Positions 1-5,272 of a DNA stretch of 5,272 nucleotides are shown here, piece by piece. Position 1 is the stretch's first letter. The number at the start of each line of letters is the position of its first letter. The position numbers were made by a program, and so were the translations under genes. This DNA is from Mesorhizobium sp. (GTDB taxonomy: Bacteria; Pseudomonadota; Alphaproteobacteria; Rhizobiales; Rhizobiaceae): the NCBI GenBank assembly GCA_030698645.1, contig JAUYMV010000308.1, positions 1 to 5,272 of the forward strand. Direction: 5' to 3'. The notes under the pieces are model-generated. The model had not been told where the DNA came from. It saw only the letters and a list, made by a program, of their open reading frames with translations, and made no database searches.

Positions 1-1763
1 GGCAGGCCGGCCTTGCGGGCCATGTCCTTCGCCGTCGCCGGCAGGAGTTGCAGCAGGCCGCGCGCACCCGCGCCGGAAACGGCGCCGACGTTGAACTCGC
101 TTTCCTGGCGCGCGATTGCGTAGGCGAGCGCCATTCCGGCATCGGAAACCCTGGCCGACGGAGGGATCGCGCCGGTCGGGTGCGCCAGCGAGCCGATCGC
201 CAGCCCGCGCGCGGCTGCGATCTTGCCGACCCTGAGCGCCAGGAAGTGATCGCCGCGGCCTTCGGCCATGGCGGCGAGCAATGCGAGCTCGCCGGGACTG
301 GTCAATTGCTGCGCCAGGTCGCGGTAGAGCATGTCGCTGCGCGGCGCGAAACCGGCCTCCTCGATGCGCTTTATAGCGCGCACCGCCTCGCGGCTGTGAA
401 AGTTTCGCCGGTCGGCCGCCGAGGGTTCGGGATAGCCGAGCGCAATCGCGCCGCGTCCGAGTTTCGCCGCCGCCAGCTGGCCGTAGAAGGCCGTGCCATA
501 GGAGGCGGCCTTCTGGTAGTAGGCCTTCGAGGCGCCCGGCCCGCCGGCTTCCGCGGCGCGTCCGAGCCAGTAATAGGCGCGCGCGCGCGACGTCGAACCT
601 TCCGCGATCTCGGCGATCTTCGAAAAGTGTCCCGCCGCGCGGTCTGGGTCCTTGAGGCCGCGCAACGCGTACCATCCGGCATGGAATTCGGCGTCAACCG
701 CCAGCGCGGGCGATTCGGCGGCATGGGCGGCGGCAAGCCGGTAGGCCGAATTCACATCGCCAAGGTCGAGCAGCTCGCGCGAAAGGGCGCGGCGTTCGAC
801 CCACCAGGCATCGGGATCGACGAGCGATTCGCGGTCGGTCGGCGCGGTCAGCATGACAGCCGCCGACTCGGTGTATTTCTTCGCGCGGCGCAGGAACCTC
901 GCCTTGGCGAAGACATATCCGGCGCCGCGTTCGGCTTCCGGGACCTGATCGAGCAGCTTTCCGGCAGCCTTGTCGCCGCGGATCACCGCCGCCCAGGCGG
1001 CGTTCAGCGCGGGCGCGCCGGCAAGTGTGGCGACGCGCGCGGCCGATCTGGCGCGCTCCAGATAGAGCATCTTTTCCATCCGGGCGCGGTGGTCGGCCGC
1101 CGGGAGAAGGGAGCCGAATTCCTTGATGACGGCCGCCTCGCTGGTGTCGTCCAGCTTTTCGGCCCGCCAGATCGCGGACAAAGCCGCCTGCGCGGCAGCG
1201 GTGTTGCCGAGCGCCACATGCGCGCGTGCAAGGATTCGCGCGCCCTGCAGCGTTTGCGGCATGCCGCCGGCGAAGGCCTGGACCACCGCGGCGGGTTCAG
1301 GATCTTCGCGATAGAGCGCCCGCTCGCCATTGTTGCGCAGGGTCGCCATGCCCGGCCAGCCGGCGAGATCCGGCAGGGTTGCCGCGATTTCTCTGCTGGA
1401 CATGCCGTCGGCGCCATTCATCGCGATGGCCCAGGTGAGGATGCGCCGGTCGAGCGAATCGGCTGGCAGGCTGTCGCGGGTTGCGCGGGCGGCTGCCAGA
1501 TACTTTTCGCCAAGCGCGATCAGTCCGAGCTTCAGCGTATCGATGTCGGTGGACGAGGGTGGCCGGCCGGGTTCGAACGGTCCGACCGAGATGCCGGCGG
1601 TGGTGATCGGATCGACACCCGGAAGCCGGTCGCCATCCGTGCGCGGTTCCTTGACAGAGCCGAAGGCAAAAGGATGATTTCCGAACGCGGCGAGCGCGCC
1701 GATCGGGAGCGCCACGCAGACGAGTGCCGCGAGAAGGTGGCGCGGCGAAAACGGTGCGGTCAT
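1..1763 (-). CDS. slt: Soluble lytic murein transglycosylase (Slt70-like, family 1A), partial at 3' end
   Basis: This is a periplasmic peptidoglycan lyase that cuts the MurNAc-GlcNAc bond and leaves 1,6-anhydro-MurNAc ends, in wall turnover and recycling. The reading frame runs from ATG at 1763 to the left edge without a stop, giving 587 residues. Residues 1-25 look like a Sec signal peptide: Arg8/His9, a hydrophobic stretch, then an ALA-A cleavage site. A long alpha-helical, Ala-rich region (about 60-500) resembles the superhelical U/L domains of Slt70 and includes YYWLGRAAEAGG (397-408) and ASYGTAFYGQLA (420-431), both typical of the family. The catalytic SLT domain begins near 540 with AIARQESEFN, where Glu554 is the expected catalytic acid, followed by GARGLLQLLPATAK (566-579). 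Family members are about 600-700 residues, so only the end of the SLT domain is missing. A GAGGGAGG ribosome binding site lies 9 bases upstream. It is divergent from dapA. Family assignment is very secure; the symbol is by similarity. Confidence 0.93.
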   Translation of the reverse strand, partial: MTAPFSPRHLLAALVCVALPIGALAAFGNHPFAFGSVKEPRTDGDRLPGVDPITTAGISVGPFEPGRPPSSTDIDTLKLGLIALGEKYLAAARATRDSLPADSLDRRILTWAIAMNGADGMSSREIAATLPDLAGWPGMATLRNNGERALYREDPEPAAVVQAFAGGMPQTLQGARILARAHVALGNTAAAQAALSAIWRAEKLDDTSEAAVIKEFGSLLPAADHRARMEKMLYLERARSAARVATLAGAPALNAAWAAVIRGDKAAGKLLDQVPEAERGAGYVFAKARFLRRAKKYTESAAVMLTAPTDRESLVDPDAWWVERRALSRELLDLGDVNSAYRLAAAHAAESPALAVDAEFHAGWYALRGLKDPDRAAGHFSKIAEIAEGSTSRARAYYWLGRAAEAGGPGASKAYYQKAASYGTAFYGQLAAAKLGRGAIALGYPEPSAADRRNFHSREAVRAIKRIEEAGFAPRSDMLYRDLAQQLTSPGELALLAAMAEGRGDHFLALRVGKIAAARGLAIGSLAHPTGAIPPSARVSDAGMALAYAIARQESEFNVGAVSGAGARGLLQLLPATAKDMARKAGL

Positions 1764-1772
1764 GCGCTCAAG

Positions 1773-1780
1773 CCTCCCTC
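1773..1780 (-). promoter_or_regulatory. Ribosome binding site of slt
   Basis: On the minus strand the sequence reads GAGGGAGG, then 9 bases, then the ATG at 1763. This strong purine-rich Shine-Dalgarno match, together with the signal peptide starting right at this ATG, fixes the slt start. Confidence 0.7.
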
Positions 1781-1901
1781 TCTAGTACTCTCACACATTC
1801 TGGAGCGGGTTCGCTCGACGCTACCGGGCCGGGGTGAAGAGACCGTAAACGAAAGGTTATGAGAACCACTCCGATTGCGGGGAACGCCGCGATCGTTACG
1901 A

Positions 1902-1930
1902 CTTGCCGCAAACTCGTGGCAAGACTATGG
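1902..1930 (+). promoter_or_regulatory. Candidate sigma-70-type promoter of dapA
   Basis: CTTGCC (1902-1907), a 17-base spacer, and CTATGG (1925-1930) resemble the rhizobial housekeeping consensus CTTGAC-N17-CTATAT (5 of 6 and 4 of 6 matches). Transcription would begin near 1937, leaving a leader of about 70 bases before the dapA ATG at 2007. The -35 is also the left arm of an inverted repeat CTTGCC-N10-GGCAAG (1902-1923), whose right arm ends just before the -10. This is a motif match only; no transcript evidence is available. Confidence 0.4.
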
Positions 1931-1992
1931 TGCCGCGCTTCGCGCCGGGCCGCCTCGAGCTTCGCCTGGGCAGAGGATATGCGCCGTAGTCC

Positions 1993-1997
1993 AGGAG
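1993..1997 (+). promoter_or_regulatory. Ribosome binding site of dapA (decides the start)
   Basis: AGGAG lies 9 bases before the ATG at 2007. The same frame is open further upstream to an ATG at 1875, but only the 2007 start has a Shine-Dalgarno sequence and gives the family's normal N-terminus ([13 protein letters not shown]). Confidence 0.75.
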
Positions 1998-2006
1998 TTC
2001 TCGGAA

Positions 2007-2888
2007 ATGTTCAGAGCGTCGCTCACAGCACTCGTCACGCCGTTTCGCGCCGACGGGTCTTTCGACGACAAAGCGTTCCGGGCGTTCGTCGAGTGGCAGA
2101 TCGCTGAAGGCACCAGCGGGCTGGTGCCCGTCGGCACGACCGGCGAGTCGCCGACGCTGTCGCATGACGAACATCGCGAAGTGGTGAAGGCCTGCATCGA
2201 CACCGCCAAGGGCCGCGCGCCGGTCGTTGCCGGGGCGGGCTCGAACAATACGGAAGAAGCGGTCAGCCTCGTCCGCTTCGCCGAGAGCGCCGGCGCCGAT
2301 GCCGTGCTCGTGGTGACGCCTTATTACAACAAGCCGACGCAGCGCGGCCTCTACGCCCATTTCGCGGCCGTCGCGAAGGCGACCACGCTGCCGGTGATCA
2401 TCTACAACATTCCGCCGCGCTCGGTGATCGACATGACGCCCGAGACGATGGGGCGGCTCGCGCACGACTTCGCCAACATTGTCGGCGTCAAGGATGCCAC
2501 GGGCAAGGTCGAGCGCGTGTCGGAGCAGCGCATCACCTGCGGCCCCGATTTCGTCCAGCTCTCGGGCGAGGACGCGTCCGCGCTCGGCTTCAACGCGCAT
2601 GGCGGCGTCGGCGCCATCTCGGTGACGTCGAATGTCGCGCCGAGACTCTGCGCCGAGTTCCAGGAAGCCTCGCTTGCCGGCGACCGCGACCGCGCCATCG
2701 AACTGCAGGACCGCCTGATGCCGCTGCACAAGGCGCTGTTCATCGAGGCGGGCGTCTCCGGCTCGAAATATGCGCTGTCGCGGCTGGGCAAGGTCGAGAA
2801 CATCGTGCGCTCGCCGCTGATGACCGTCGAGGCCGACACGGCGGCGCGCATCGACGCGGCGATGAAGCACGCCGGTCTGATCAATTGA
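2007..2888 (+). CDS. dapA: 4-hydroxy-tetrahydrodipicolinate synthase (DapA)
   Basis: Cytoplasmic aldolase that condenses pyruvate with L-aspartate-4-semialdehyde, the first committed step of the diaminopimelate/lysine pathway; its product feeds both lysine and peptidoglycan cross-links. The 293-residue protein matches the usual length (292 in E. coli) and is a single TIM barrel. Visible landmarks are GTTGES at 43-48 (Thr44, Thr45), PYYNKP at 105-110 (Tyr107), YNIPPR at 133-138 (Tyr133 of the proton relay, Arg138 for semialdehyde binding) and GVKDATG at 160-166, where Lys162 is the Schiff-base lysine. Residues known to bind lysine in the E. coli enzyme are also present (Ser48, His53, His56, Asn80, Glu84, Tyr106), so feedback inhibition by lysine is likely. 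The start at 2007 is supported by AGGAG. smpB follows 25 bases after the stop and is probably co-transcribed. The assignment is very secure. Confidence 0.97.
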   Translation: MFRASLTALVTPFRADGSFDDKAFRAFVEWQIAEGTSGLVPVGTTGESPTLSHDEHREVVKACIDTAKGRAPVVAGAGSNNTEEAVSLVRFAESAGADAVLVVTPYYNKPTQRGLYAHFAAVAKATTLPVIIYNIPPRSVIDMTPETMGRLAHDFANIVGVKDATGKVERVSEQRITCGPDFVQLSGEDASALGFNAHGGVGAISVTSNVAPRLCAEFQEASLAGDRDRAIELQDRLMPLHKALFIEAGVSGSKYALSRLGKVENIVRSPLMTVEADTAARIDAAMKHAGLIN

Positions 2889-2913
2889 CGCACGGCAGAC
2901 GCGTGGTGCGTGC

Positions 2914-3390
2914 ATGAACCAGCGCCGGGACGACCCCAACAACAAGACCGTCGCCGAAAATCGCAAGGCGCGGTTTTCGTACGAAATCCTCGATACCTAC
3001 GAGGCGGGCATCGTGCTGCACGGCACCGAGGTCAAATCGCTGCGCGAGGGTCACGCCAACATCCAGGAATCCTACGCCTCGGTCGAGGGCGGCGAAATCT
3101 GGCTGATCAATTCCTATCTGCCGGAATATCTCCAGGCCAACCGCTTCAATCACGAGCCGCGCCGTCGCCGCAAGCTGCTGCTCAACAAGCGCGAAATGGC
3201 GCGCATGTCGCACTCGGTCTCCCGCGAGGGCATGACGCTGGTGCCGCTGAAGATCTACTTCAACGACAAGGGCAGGGCCAAGCTGCTGCTTGCCGTTGGG
3301 AGGGGCAAGAAGCTGCACGACAAGCGCGAGAGCGAGAAGCAGCGCGACTGGGACCGCGAGAAGGGCCGCGTCCTGAGGGATCGCGGGTAG
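2914..3390 (+). CDS. smpB: SsrA-binding protein SmpB
   Basis: Small basic RNA-binding protein that carries tmRNA (SsrA) into stalled ribosomes and starts trans-translation, which frees the ribosome and tags the unfinished peptide for proteolysis. The 158 residues equal the family's normal length. Hallmarks in order are [16 protein letters not shown] (11-26), [19 protein letters not shown] (32-50), [12 protein letters not shown] (61-72), [19 protein letters not shown] (76-94), LVPLKIYF (109-116) and [10 protein letters not shown] (129-138). His135 falls where the family's conserved decoding-site histidine sits, and the basic tail (139-158) is the part that becomes helical in the empty mRNA channel. 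It begins 25 bases after dapA. No good Shine-Dalgarno sequence precedes the ATG and there is no other in-frame start just upstream, so translation may depend partly on the dapA transcript. The pairing with dapA is positional, not functional. Confidence 0.97.
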   Translation: MNQRRDDPNNKTVAENRKARFSYEILDTYEAGIVLHGTEVKSLREGHANIQESYASVEGGEIWLINSYLPEYLQANRFNHEPRRRRKLLLNKREMARMSHSVSREGMTLVPLKIYFNDKGRAKLLLAVGRGKKLHDKRESEKQRDWDREKGRVLRDRG

Positions 3391-3406
3391 CGTTCAGACT
3401 GTGCGC

Positions 3407-4294
3407 TCAGGCGACGACGGTCGGGCGGCGTCCGCGACGATCCAGCATGACGATGAGCAGCCCGCTCGCGACCACCAGGAGAATCCCGGTTGCCGCTGTG
3501 AGGTTGGGCAGGTGTCCGAAGACCGCGAAGCCCGAAATGACCGCCCACACCGTGAAGCAATAGTAGAAGGGCGCGACGACGTCGGTCGGGCCTACGCGAT
3601 AGGCCATGAAGATGAAGAAATGGCCGAAGATCAGGAAGAAGCCCGACCCGGCAAGCAGCAGCATGTGACGCAGGCTTGGCATGACCCAGACTTCAGTCGC
3701 CAGATGCGCTGCGCCCGCGCCGACCAGCACCACGATGACAGCCGAAACGGCGACGATCATGCCGGGGATGTGCGCCATGACACGTCGTCCGGCCAGATCG
3801 CGCGCCGCCACGAAGGCCGCATTGGCGAACGCCAGGACGGCGTAGATCGATATGCCCTCCATTGTCGGCTGCGCGACGAGCAGGGCGCCCAGGAAGCCGA
3901 GCAGGATCAGGGCCAGCCGGACCGCGCCGATGCGCTCGCGAAACAGGACGGCGGAGCCGACCAGGACCAGGAGCGGCGTCACCTGTCCTAACGCGGTCGC
4001 GTCGGCGATCGGCATGTTGGTCAGGGCGACGATGAAGCAGAGCACGCCGAAGAGTTCGAGCAGGTTGCGCCCGAGAACGCGCGGGTCGAACAGCTTGGGC
4101 AGATCCCTGCCATAGCCGAGCGCGAGAACGAGCGGAATGCTCCAGATGAACGCCGTCACGCCGCGCAGGAACAGCACTTCGTAGGGCGGAAGCCCTTCAG
4201 TCGCGAGCTTCATGAACGTGTCATTGATCACGTAGGAGCAGGTCGCGGTGACCATGAAGAGCGGACCGCGGATGCTGGGCGAGTGAATGCGCAT
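3407..4294 (-). CDS. EamA-domain DMT-superfamily transporter
   Basis: Predicted inner-membrane permease of the drug/metabolite transporter superfamily (two EamA repeats). The 295-residue protein shows about ten hydrophobic segments, near 9-28, 38-60, 75-93, 98-117, 122-141, 147-165, 177-197, 209-230, 238-260 and 266-284. The first repeat ends in the family-typical pattern GSAVLFRERIGAVRLALILLG (113-133), an acidic/basic turn after TM4 followed by a Leu/Ile/Gly helix. The basic C-terminus (DRRGRRP, 285-291) would face the cytoplasm. Substrates of this superfamily range from amino acids to nucleotides and drugs and cannot be read from the sequence. The start at 4294 is the first ATG; a second at 4255 would cut into TM1, so the first is preferred although its ribosome site is weak. 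It converges on smpB with 16 bases between stops, so it is not part of the dapA-smpB operon. Confidence 0.9.
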   Translation of the reverse strand: MRIHSPSIRGPLFMVTATCSYVINDTFMKLATEGLPPYEVLFLRGVTAFIWSIPLVLALGYGRDLPKLFDPRVLGRNLLELFGVLCFIVALTNMPIADATALGQVTPLLVLVGSAVLFRERIGAVRLALILLGFLGALLVAQPTMEGISIYAVLAFANAAFVAARDLAGRRVMAHIPGMIVAVSAVIVVLVGAGAAHLATEVWVMPSLRHMLLLAGSGFFLIFGHFFIFMAYRVGPTDVVAPFYYCFTVWAVISGFAVFGHLPNLTAATGILLVVASGLLIVMLDRRGRRPTVVA

Positions 4295-4463
4295 GATGAT
4301 CGGAACTCGTCTGAGCCGGAGAGCTCCGCGACGTAGGGCGGAAAGCGGGTGCGGTCAATTCGCCGATGTTTCAGACCGTGCGTTTCGAGGCGCGCGTCTC
4401 GGAATGCCAGAAGGTGGGGGCTTGTGCCTGCTGAAAAAATACCGCACGGCCGAGCCCTCGCCG
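4295..4463. other. Non-coding gap between antitoxin and transporter
   Basis: These 169 bases carry no credible gene. Visible items are a run of six A (4434-4439, read as U6 on the minus-strand transcript) shortly after the antitoxin stop, preceded by only a weak GC stem (4447-4450 with 4460-4463), a small hairpin at 4386-4401 (6-base stem with one G-T pair, loop GCGC), and the weak promoter at 4330-4358. Confidence 0.5.
4330..4358 (-). promoter_or_regulatory. Weak candidate promoter of the EamA transporter gene
   Basis: On the minus strand TTGACC (4353-4358) is followed after exactly 17 bases by TACGTC (4330-4335). The -35 is good (5 of 6 to TTGACA) but the -10 is poor. It lies 36 bases before the ATG at 4294. 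Read-through from the toxin-antitoxin genes upstream is an alternative source of transcription. Confidence 0.25.
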
Positions 4464-4769
4464 TCAGGCTGCGTCGCGCTCCGCAGCGGCGCTGACGAAG
4501 CTCAGCTTGAGGCCAAGCGCGTCGGCGACCTTCATGATGGTCGCGAATTCAGGATTGCCCGTGCCGCTCAGCGCCTTGTAGAGCGCCTGGCGGGAAAGCC
4601 CGGTCTTTTCGGCAAGCTTCGTCATGTTGCGAGCGCGGGCGATGACGCCGAGTGCACGGGCTATCTCGTCGGCGGAGCCATCCTCGCAGGTGGCGTTAAG
4701 GTACGCCTTGACGGTTTCTTCGTCGTCGAGAAATTCTGCCGAATCGTAAGGCCGTGTTTCGAGAGCCAT
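4464..4769 (-). CDS. Addiction-module antidote protein (HTH antitoxin)
   Basis: Predicted antitoxin that binds and neutralises the toxin encoded just upstream and, through its helix-turn-helix, represses their shared promoter. The 101 residues match the 'addiction module antidote protein' family in order: ETRPYDSAEFLDDEETVKAYLNA at the N-terminus (4-26), then DEIARALGVIARARNMTKLAEKTGLSRQALYKALS (34-68), with the helix-turn-helix at about 49-67, then GNPEFATIMKVADALGLKLSF (71-91). The start at 4769 is chosen because it gives the family N-terminus and has an ideal GGAAGGA ribosome site. The same frame is open back to 4907, but that extension overlaps the toxin gene and looks unlike the family. 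The gene starts 4 bases after the toxin stop, so the two are one operon and probably translationally coupled. The module type is secure; toxin neutralisation is inferred from family. Confidence 0.9.
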   Translation of the reverse strand: MALETRPYDSAEFLDDEETVKAYLNATCEDGSADEIARALGVIARARNMTKLAEKTGLSRQALYKALSGTGNPEFATIMKVADALGLKLSFVSAAAERDAA

Positions 4770-4773
4770 AACT

Positions 4774-5067
4774 CTAATCCTTCCACTCGTCCGCCAGGAC
4801 CTTTGCGCGTCCGATATCGCGTGACTGCGAATCTTTGTCTCCGCCGCAGAGCAGGAGAACAACCACGTCGCCCCGGCGGGCAAAGTAAATCCTGTAGCCG
4901 GGGCCATGGTCGATGCGCATCTCGCTCACACCCGAGCCGACCGATCGGACATCACCAAAATGCCCGTCGACCAGCCGATCGAGGCGCCTCGCGATGCGCG
5001 CCTTGCCGGCCTTGTCACGCAACCGATGGAACCACTCCGAGAAGACGTTCGAACGCAGAACCTGCAT
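4774..5067 (-). CDS. Type II toxin, RelE/HigB-like (phage Gp49-like addiction-module killer family)
   Basis: Predicted toxin, probably a ribosome-dependent mRNA endonuclease of the RelE/ParE fold, as related HigB proteins are; activity here is inferred. From the ATG at 5067 it has 97 residues and matches the family along its length: VLRSNVFSEWFHRLRDKAGKARIARRLDRL (3-32), GHFGDVRSVGSGVSEMRIDHGPGYRIYF (35-62) and VVVLLLCGGDKDSQSRDI (68-85). The signature GVSEMRID and GPGYRIYF strands are intact, with no frameshift or truncation, so the gene looks functional. An in-frame ATG at 5085 would add six residues (MVYILV); I prefer 5067 because homologues begin close to the VLRSNVF-type strand and because the candidate promoter overlaps 5085. 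The antitoxin gene follows after 4 bases. Toxin-first order is usual for this family. A ParE-like gyrase poison is a less likely alternative. Confidence 0.9.
   Translation of the reverse strand: MQVLRSNVFSEWFHRLRDKAGKARIARRLDRLVDGHFGDVRSVGSGVSEMRIDHGPGYRIYFARRGDVVVLLLCGGDKDSQSRDIGRAKVLADEWKD
4778..4784 (-). promoter_or_regulatory. Ribosome binding site of the antitoxin gene
   Basis: GGAAGGA on the minus strand, 8 bases before the antitoxin ATG at 4769, lies inside the last codons of the toxin gene. It is much stronger than anything in front of either toxin start, which fits higher output of antitoxin than toxin from one mRNA. Confidence 0.7.
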
Positions 5068-5073
5068 GACCAG

Positions 5074-5101
5074 AATGTAAACCATGGTTTACGAAAATCA
5101 A
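5074..5101 (-). promoter_or_regulatory. Candidate promoter of the toxin-antitoxin operon
   Basis: On the minus strand TTGATT (5096-5101) and TACATT (5074-5079) are separated by 16 bases. Each matches the sigma-70 hexamers at 4 of 6 positions. The -35 starts only 3 bases after the uracil-DNA glycosylase stop. Transcription would start about 7 bases past the -10, at or beside the toxin ATG at 5067. This is a motif match without transcript data, strengthened by the palindrome it encloses. Confidence 0.45.
5077..5092. promoter_or_regulatory. 16-bp perfect palindrome, likely operator for the antitoxin
   Basis: GTAAACCATGGTTTAC is identical to its reverse complement over all 16 bases. It fills most of the spacer and overlaps the first half of the -10 of the candidate toxin-antitoxin promoter, so a bound dimer would block RNA polymerase. 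The helix-turn-helix antitoxin encoded downstream is the obvious ligand, since antitoxins of this class usually autoregulate. The palindrome is seen directly; the binding is inferred. Confidence 0.6.
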
Positions 5102-5103
5102 GC

Positions 5104-5272
5104 TCAGGCTGGCTCGCCAGACTTCAGAAATGCAGCGACATCCGCGAACACATCGACGAACATCGCCTCCGTCAGTCGGCCTGTATTCGTATTGTAGCGT
5201 GAGCAGTGATAGCTCGAAAACAGCGCGATCGGGCCGATCTGCGTCCTCGCGCCGTGGCCGAACGGGTGCGCC
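5104..5272 (-). CDS. Uracil-DNA glycosylase, family 5-like (C-terminal part only)
   Basis: Base-excision repair enzyme that removes uracil, and in some relatives other deaminated bases, from DNA. Only the last 55 codons lie in the window; the gene enters from the right edge in frame and stops with TGA at 5104-5106. The visible C-terminus reads AHPFGHGA, then IALFSSYHCSRYNTNTGRLTEAMF, then a final amphipathic stretch ending FLKSGEPA. The SYHxSRxNTxTGRLT segment is the second active-site motif of the family 4/5 uracil-DNA glycosylases, and the NTxTGRLT wording points to family 5 (UdgB type). Here the usual Pro after the His is Cys. Start, N-terminal motif and iron-sulphur cysteines are outside the window, so the family is likely but its completeness cannot be judged. 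The toxin-antitoxin promoter starts right after this stop. Confidence 0.8.
   Translation of the reverse strand, partial: AHPFGHGARTQIGPIALFSSYHCSRYNTNTGRLTEAMFVDVFADVAAFLKSGEPA

Larger units (their letters stand above)
1764..2006. other. Divergent intergenic region between slt and dapA
   Basis: These 243 bases separate the slt start (minus) from the dapA start (plus) and must carry promoters for both. Visible content is the two ribosome binding sites, a candidate dapA promoter at 1902-1930, and a short inverted repeat GGTT-ATGAG-AACC at 1855-1867. Open frames that start here (ATG at 1859 and 1875) lack a ribosome binding site and recognisable protein sequence; the 1875 frame is simply an upstream extension of dapA. 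I could not pick a convincing promoter for slt. Confidence 0.6.

Noticed and set aside
48..1862. Long open frame of 604 codons on the plus strand
   Set aside because: It is antisense to slt, which has a clear signal peptide, ribosome binding site and catalytic motifs. The plus-strand product is Arg/Gly/Ala-rich with no recognisable domain, typical of GC-rich shadow frames.
1855..1867. Small inverted repeat GGTT-ATGAG-AACC between slt and dapA
   Set aside because: Four-base arms are expected by chance and no promoter element could be tied to it.
1875..2006. Upstream extension of dapA from ATG at 1875
   Set aside because: It adds 44 residues not seen in the family, has no ribosome binding site, and would include the candidate promoter; the 2007 start has AGGAG and the normal N-terminus.
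1896..2966. 356-codon minus-strand open frame across dapA
   Set aside because: Antisense shadow of dapA; the product is Arg-rich and unlike any family, while the plus strand encodes a complete catalytic DapA.
2877..3116. Repeated 11-mer CTGATCAATTx at the end of dapA and within smpB
   Set aside because: Both copies encode Leu-Ile-Asn in conserved protein positions; the match is a coincidence of codon use and not a DNA repeat.
4386..4401. Hairpin with GCGC loop upstream of the transporter gene
   Set aside because: A six-pair stem with one G-T wobble in GC-rich DNA is not notable; no U tract or start codon is nearby.
4434..4463. Possible Rho-independent terminator after the antitoxin gene
   Set aside because: A U6 tract is present on the minus-strand transcript, but the stem before it is only 4 bp with a 9-base loop and sits 7 bases away from the U run. 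It could still slow polymerase, but it does not meet the usual pattern.
4287..5069. 260-codon plus-strand open frame over the toxin-antitoxin region
   Set aside because: Antisense to two genes with clear family motifs; its product has low-complexity Arg/Pro/Ser content.

Overview
The window looks like chromosomal DNA of a GC-rich alphaproteobacterium, most likely of the Hyphomicrobiales (Mesorhizobium/Phyllobacteriaceae-like). This is inferred from the GC-rich codon use, the gene order lytic transglycosylase / dapA / smpB / DMT transporter / uracil-DNA glycosylase, and the wording of the protein motifs. No database search was possible, so the genus is a guess.

Layout. Positions 1-1763 (minus strand) hold the N-terminal 587 residues of a soluble lytic murein transglycosylase that runs off the left edge just after its catalytic motifs. 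A 243-base divergent intergenic region (1764-2006) follows, with ribosome binding sites for both flanking genes and a plausible dapA promoter that contains an inverted repeat. dapA (2007-2888) and smpB (2914-3390) lie on the plus strand 25 bases apart and probably form an operon. A ten-helix EamA/DMT-family permease (3407-4294, minus) converges on smpB with only 16 bases between the stop codons. After 169 non-coding bases comes a type II toxin-antitoxin pair on the minus strand. It has a HigB/RelE-like toxin of the phage Gp49-like 'addiction module killer' type (4774-5067, or 5085 if the first ATG is used) and a helix-turn-helix antidote protein (4464-4769). The right edge holds the last 55 residues of a family 5-type uracil-DNA glycosylase (5104-5272, minus).

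How the genes relate. The slt, dapA, smpB and uracil-DNA glycosylase genes are housekeeping genes: cell-wall turnover, lysine/diaminopimelate synthesis, trans-translation rescue of ribosomes, and DNA repair. DapA makes the precursor of meso-diaminopimelate, the peptidoglycan cross-link residue, and the divergent slt product cleaves peptidoglycan; this is a thematic link, not proof of co-regulation. The toxin-antitoxin pair is the only clearly accessory element. Its most striking feature is a perfect 16-bp palindrome (5077-5092) lying between a candidate -35 and overlapping a candidate -10, the expected place for an autoregulatory operator. That promoter would start transcription at or next to the second in-frame ATG of the toxin, so the toxin mRNA may be leaderless.

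I found no CRISPR array, rRNA, tRNA, insertion sequence or convincing novel system. The toxin-antitoxin control region is the part most worth a second look.
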